A stretch of DNA of 64,000 nt from Jacaranda mimosifolia (taxonomy: Eukaryota > Streptophyta > Magnoliopsida > Lamiales > Bignoniaceae). The notes beneath the pieces were generated by a model that saw only the letters and a list, made by a program, of their open reading frames with translations, made no database searches and was not told where the DNA came from. The stretch spans positions 36,488,230 to 36,552,229 of the forward strand of contig CM032121.1 in assembly GCA_018894105.1 (NCBI GenBank), written 5' to 3'. Shown here one piece after another: positions 60,236-64,000 of the stretch; the first letter of the stretch is position 1, and each line of letters starts with the position of its first letter. Made by a program: the position numbers and the translations under genes.

Positions 60236-61943
60236 TTTGTAAGCTGAAAAACTGTCTCGACCTTAGATGGCTTGGTCGAGTCGAGTTGCCGTTGGGTTTG
60301 CTTCCTTGCGTTTCGGGAGTCTCCTCCCGTGGGCCCCCCAGCAATCATGTCGATGACCCCTCTGATGGGTGGGTGGGCTTTATGGGCAGGTTTCTTCCTT
60401 TTGTCATCTCTTCGCGGGCTGGCTGACCTTTCTCTATGGGGAGTTCGGTCGACCACGCCCTCCTCTCGTCGATTCCTTTCCTCGAAAAATTTCTTTAGGT
60501 GCCCCTGTTTGATCAACCTCTCAATTTCATCCTTCAGGTTGAAGCAGTCTTCGGTGTCATGCCCCTTTTATTTGTGGAAGTGGCAGAACTTCCCGGACTT
60601 TCTCATGGCCTCAGTTTCTGTAATTTTGCGGGGCTTTTTCAGCAAGTTGTCATGTTGAATGGCAAAGAGCACTTCTTTCCTCGCCATGGAGAGCGGGGTA
60701 TAGTCGTGGAAGCGTCTAATTGGGGACCGACGTCTTTCCCTGTTCTGCTTGTCGTCCTTCTCTTTGCCCCTCTTCCTGTCAGTTTCGATGATGCCGTATT
60801 TCATCTTGTTCGTCTCTTCTTGGGTCATGTACCTTTCAGCGAGGTCGAGGAGTTCTTCCATCGTACGGGTCTGAGCGCGCACCAAAGCGTTAGCGCACTC
60901 TTTGTGCCTCAATCCCAAAAACAGCACATCAATTAAGAACTCAATCCTCGGACTGTCAATTTTCAACACCTCTGTGTTGAATCTGGTGAAAAAATCTCTC
61001 AAAGACTCCCCCTCGGCTCTCTTCACCATGTGCAAGTGGGTATGTGGCAGCTTCGCCTTCCTTCTGCTGGCGAACTGGTGCAGAAATTTGTCACAAAACT
61101 GGTCATACGAAAAGATGGACGCCGGCTCTAACTTCACAAACCAATCCAAGGCCACCCCCTGGAGTGTGGTTACCAGTATTTTTGCACAAATATATTCGTT
61201 GTGTCCATGCAGCTGCATCATGTGTTCAAACTGCAGCAAATATTCACTCGGGTCCGTGGACCCGTCTTACCGCGGGAGACCAGTGGGGATCTTGGCATCC
61301 ATCGCGATGCGTTCATTAATGATTTCTTGTATGAAGGGTGAGTCCCGCTCTCTTCTAAATCTCAGGGGCACCTCCGGCTGAAGGGGCCTATCCGCGTTCC
61401 CCCTCGACAGCTCCTCCAGGCGTTTATTCAGTTGCTGCACCTGGTGGGATACCTCATCCCACTCTTGTTGATCCTGCTTTCTTCTACCTCAGGAACATTC
61501 GGTCCTATCGCGCTGCGGGGCTCGAAGGGGTCGAACGTCATGGTCCACGGAGTCTGCTACCTCTTCTCTCGGCGGGGGACGGGGTGCCTCCCGGTGAAAA
61601 CGACTCTGGCTTGGTTCTTGCCTAGCTGGGTGCCTGGGGGACCCCGGACGCCGTGAGTATTCTACAGGCGGTGCTTGCTCATGCCCCGTTGGTGGGGGCG
61701 TGGCGCTGGCCACCGGTTCCGGCGGCGCGGCTTGCCGGTTCAAGGCGGCGGAAAGCTGGGTTGATATCTGTGCGGAGATTTGCTCACTGATGAGCTGTAT
61801 TAACTGGGGCATAGTGAGGGTAACTACAGGCTCAGGTTGTACACTGGGACCCGGAGCAGTTCTTTCTTCGTTCTGGCGGGACGGGGGGAGCTGGATCTTC
61901 TGTTCTCTTCCCTCCCGGAAGGGGCTCGCCTAGTGTTCACCAT
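60226..61943 (-). pseudogene. gag, broken into several frames
   Basis: The start is probably the ATG at 61943 (MVNTRRAPSGREENRR). The frame is lost near 61824 and resumes at 61812-61489 (LIQLISEQISAQISTQ). The core gag domain follows at 61239-60568 (EYICAKILVTTLQGVALDWF, FLHQFASRRKAKLP, GESLRDFFTRFNTEVLKID) and ends in a CX2H-type zinc-binding segment (KFCHFHK) cut by a stop. The last piece, to 60226, is basic (GHLKKFFEERNRREEG, DMIAGGPTGGDSRNARK). An in-frame TAA also lies near 61268. It cannot make a full Gag. Confidence 0.85.
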
Positions 61944-61964
61944 TCTCGATAGAGGATTCCGTGT

Positions 61965-61982
61965 TTCCCACAGACGGCGCCA
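61965..61982 (-). promoter_or_regulatory. Primer-binding site
   Basis: The minus strand reads TT then TGGCGCCGTCTGTGGGAA directly after the functional 5' LTR. TGG is the complement of the tRNA 3' CCA. The first nine bases agree with the end of plant tRNA-Asp; later bases do not, so the tRNA is not decided. Confidence 0.8.
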
Positions 61983-62238
61983 AATGATGAGGGTTCGAAT
62001 CGTGACACAGGTACTCCGATTTCGATCTGTATTGGGCTTAACCCAAAGGTGGATATCTTTCGTTGATGATGTTTGAGAATCCTGCAATCAAGGCAAACGT
62101 TAGGCTAGCCGAGCGGCCCTCGGCTTAGGCCCTCCGACGCTCAAGTCAGTATCAGATTCGTCTCCTAATCTTGAGCAACGAAGTAAGGTAGTTCGAGAGT
62201 GTATCAGTGCATACCTCGTGAGGCCAGATAGAGAAGTT

Positions 62239-62246
62239 CTTATATT
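62239..62246 (-). promoter_or_regulatory. TATA-like box of the functional 5' LTR
   Basis: AATATAAG on the minus strand, conserved in both LTRs and placed inside the LTR so that a transcript would run into gag. Inferred from position. Confidence 0.4.
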
Positions 62247-62756
62247 CTTCCCCTTGTAGGAAATGACAAGTGAGCCCTTGGCTTACCTTTGGGGTCTTTA
62301 GCCTCCTCCAAGGGGCAATTAGTCTATTCCCCCATTTGAATTTTGCCAGCCAGATGTCTTTTCATGCTACAGGACGAGACGGTATACGGTGTGGCGCCTG
62401 CCGTGTCAAACAGTGAGGGGATGGCATGCGCCATTAATGTGGTGGCGTGGTGCCAGTCAACGCATTTAATGCGGTGGCAGAGTACTGTGCAGAATTCGAC
62501 CTCCTGTCGGCCTGACGGAGGTCGAATATGGTCGATATTATCCGAGGGCTCTGAGGCGCCCGCCTGGGCCTGGGGGAGACTGGTCAGACAGAGTCGACGT
62601 GTCCCATGGGCCCTAGGCCGTTGTCTGAACTTTGCGCCTTTAGGGCCACCGCCTGGTCGAACATAGTCGACGTGTCCCGTGGGCCCTGGGCCGTTGTCTG
62701 AACGTTGGGCCTTTTGGGCCACCGCCTGGTCGAACATAGTCGACGTGTCCCGTGGG

Positions 62757-62934
62757 CTGACCTAGGATAATAAGCTCATGAGCTTGGTCTTAGCTCCCTT
62801 CTTTTTGTTTTGGGTGTGAAGCAGTGTCAAACCAAAATACCCAACAAGCATTAGCTCTCCTGAAAAAGAGGTGATCCAGCCGCACCTTCCAGTATGGCTA
62901 CCTTGTTACGACTTCACTCCAGTCACTAGCCCCG
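62757..62934 (-). other. Nuclear insert of plastid DNA (NUPT): 16S rRNA 3' end plus 16S-trnI spacer
   Basis: The minus strand carries the last bases of plastid 16S rRNA (TAGTGACTGGAGTGAAGTCG, GGTGCGGCTGGATCACCTC) at about 62934-62864, then the start of the spacer (GAGAGCTAATGCTTGTTGGG, TGACACTGCTTCACACCC, AAGAAGGGAGCTA). A jump follows to AGACCAAGCTCATGAGC and TTATTATCCTAGGTC from further along the plastid 16S-trnI spacer. From the known plastid order about 50 bp between the two parts are missing. It breaks the third 73-bp repeat of the right LTR without loss of LTR bases. A few transitions distinguish it from the usual plastid sequence. The rRNA part is a dead fragment. Confidence 0.9.
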
Positions 62935-63056
62935 CCCTGGGCCGTTGTCTGAACGTTGGGCCTTTTGGGGCCATTGCCTGGTCGAACGAGGTCGACGTGG
63001 CTCATGGGCCCTGGGCCGTTGTCTGAATGTTGGGCCTTTTGGGCCACCCTATATCA

Positions 63057-63061
63057 ATAAT
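63057..63061. repeat. Target-site duplication of the gypsy element (right copy)
   Basis: ATAAT immediately after the right LTR, identical to 51814-51818. Confidence 0.9.
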
Positions 63062-64000
63062 TGTTGCTCATGTGTCTTAATTTGTACTGAATTGATGGAG
63101 TAAGATCACAAGGTAAAGTTTGAAGCCGTATGTTGAAAATAGTGATGTTGCAGCGCTAAAAATTCCATCGTAGTACGATTGTTTATATTCTATTTTGTTA
63201 GAAACCCTAAAATTTTGGTAATCTTAAGTATTTTGTTAGATTTTGAGAGAGGCAAACCATTTTAAATGTGTAATTGAACTTGGGCTTGAATGAAAATCAC
63301 ACAGAGAGAAAGTTGAGTATTGTGAGATCGAGAATAAATCAAGAATTCTTATGCTTCTCTCTTTTTCATGCTTGAATAAAGGTCATTCAATCGAAATTCA
63401 ACCATTAAATCTTACATTTCACTCATTTTCTTGTGTCCAATTTCTTATTTATTTCGTATTTATTAAGCATCAAGTTGATCAATTTTGCAACAAAAATAGT
63501 CTTAACTAAAGTTACGAGCTAATTGCAAAAAATCCCCCTGTGTTATTTCGAATTGTCAAAAAAAACCCTGAGTTATGAATTTAAGCAAAAGCTGCTCTCA
63601 TATTACAATTTCAGTTGCTCACCGCCCCTCACATCCATTTGCTCGTTAACTAATTATTTCTTGATGAAAATACCCCCATTTGATTACACGATTTTTACTG
63701 CCCCTTTTTTCACTGTTTCTTCAAGAACTCCTTTGTTGAAAATTAGGACTTGCTAACATGAGAATCTCCCAAATTATTTTTTATGAATTTGAAATAAAAA
63801 ACACTTACAAAACTTAAACAATCTAATAATAAAGTGCTTGAATGCTTTGGGCTGGCACCTTTGGCTCAAGAGATTTGCTGCGCAACATTAAAGGGAGATT
63901 ATTGTTTTGATTAGGGGTAATTTTGCTGTATAGAGGCTGTTTAGTGGAAGTTAGTTCCTAATGAAAAAATTTTACTGTTGGAAATTTTGTTGCATTTGTA
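63062..64000. other. AT-rich spacer; possible transposon terminus near 63515-63720
   Basis: No gene. GCAAAAAATCCCCCTGTG and AAAAACCCTGAGTTATG near 63524-63579, with ACCGCCCCTCAC and ATACCCCCATTTG after it, resemble the terminal repeats of Mutator-like elements. The other end would lie outside the window, so this is a weak suggestion. Confidence 0.35.

Larger units (their letters stand above)
51819..63056 (-). mobile_element. Complete Ty3/gypsy LTR retrotransposon, Tat/Retand-type, with antisense extra ORF
   Basis: The element has two LTRs (51819-52712 and 61985-63056) beginning TGATGAGGG and ending CTATATCA as written on the plus strand, with ATAAT duplicated outside. gag-pol reads on the minus strand, so the right LTR is the functional 5' LTR. 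Order on the minus strand: LTR, PBS, gag, protease, RT, RNase H, second RNase H, integrase, minisatellite, antisense ORF region, PPT, LTR. The second RNase H and an extra ORF placed antisense after pol are known traits of the Tat lineage. Every coding domain is interrupted by stops or frame shifts. The LTRs differ at about two dozen of the first 460 aligned bases, nearly all transitions, so the insertion is moderately old. Total length is 11,238 bp including the later plastid insert. Confidence 0.93.
61985..63056 (-). repeat. Right LTR (functional 5' LTR), 894 bp plus a 178-bp insert
   Basis: Colinear with the left LTR from TGATGAGGG to CTATATCA. Without the plastid insert at 62757-62934 it is exactly 894 bp, the same length as the left LTR. 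A TATA-like AATATAAG is on the minus strand at 62239-62246 and would drive gag-pol. Confidence 0.95.

Noticed and set aside
62757..62934. A functional rRNA gene on the minus strand
   Set aside because: Only the last 70 or so bases of plastid 16S rRNA are present, joined to rearranged spacer and embedded in an LTR. It cannot be a working gene and does not indicate a plastid contig.

Overview
The window is nuclear DNA of a flowering plant, almost certainly a eudicot. The genes have introns with GT..AG borders, the spacers are very AT-rich, and the protein families are plant ones (a Ninja/AFP protein, an RPK2-type receptor kinase, a plant G3BP-like NTF2-RRM protein). Plant transposons occur throughout. 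I cannot name the species from sequence alone.

Layout. 1-10.1 kb is gene-poor and holds a hAT-type MITE (8182-8842) with a perfect 8-bp target duplication. A small single-exon gene for a mitochondrial complex I subunit lies at 10124-10504 (-). 10.7-16.4 kb is a transposon graveyard: an AT-rich duplication, a broken LINE invaded by a CACTA-like fragment and a Tourist-like MITE, and a probable solo LTR. An eight-exon NTF2-RRM-RGG gene (G3BP-like) occupies about 17.2-24.3 kb (+). 24.3-30.6 kb is AT-rich spacer with three MITE copies and ABA-type ACGTG boxes. A two-exon Ninja-family AFP gene (31064-33556, +) runs tail to tail with an intronless RPK2-like LRR receptor kinase (34998-38492, -).

40.1-46.5 kb is a gutted Mutator-like element. 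It has long terminal inverted repeats and keeps the N-terminal and C-terminal pieces of its transposase, but the catalytic middle is missing. The inside is filled by four different tandem-repeat arrays (units of about 86, 104, 122 and 250 bp) that share an AAGTAYAA-type core. An uncharacterised two-exon gene with a cysteine-rich tail follows at 47876-49261 (-), with a probable non-coding leader exon near 50.3-50.6 kb.

51819-63056 is a complete Ty3/gypsy retrotransposon of the Tat/Retand type. It lies on the minus strand and has a perfect 5-bp target duplication (ATAAT), PBS, PPT, gag, protease, RT, two RNase H domains and integrase, all carrying inactivating mutations. An extra ORF region runs antisense to gag-pol with its own TATA box, there is an internal minisatellite, and both LTRs contain 73-bp tandem repeats. 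Only one LTR carries a 178-bp piece of plastid DNA (16S rRNA 3' end plus 16S-trnI spacer), so the plastid DNA arrived after the retrotransposon.

The host genes are independent housekeeping, signalling and stress genes and do not form a pathway. AFP (ABA signalling), the G3BP-like protein (a stress-granule family) and RPK2 (receptor kinase) are ordinary neighbours. The unusual biology is in the mobile elements.
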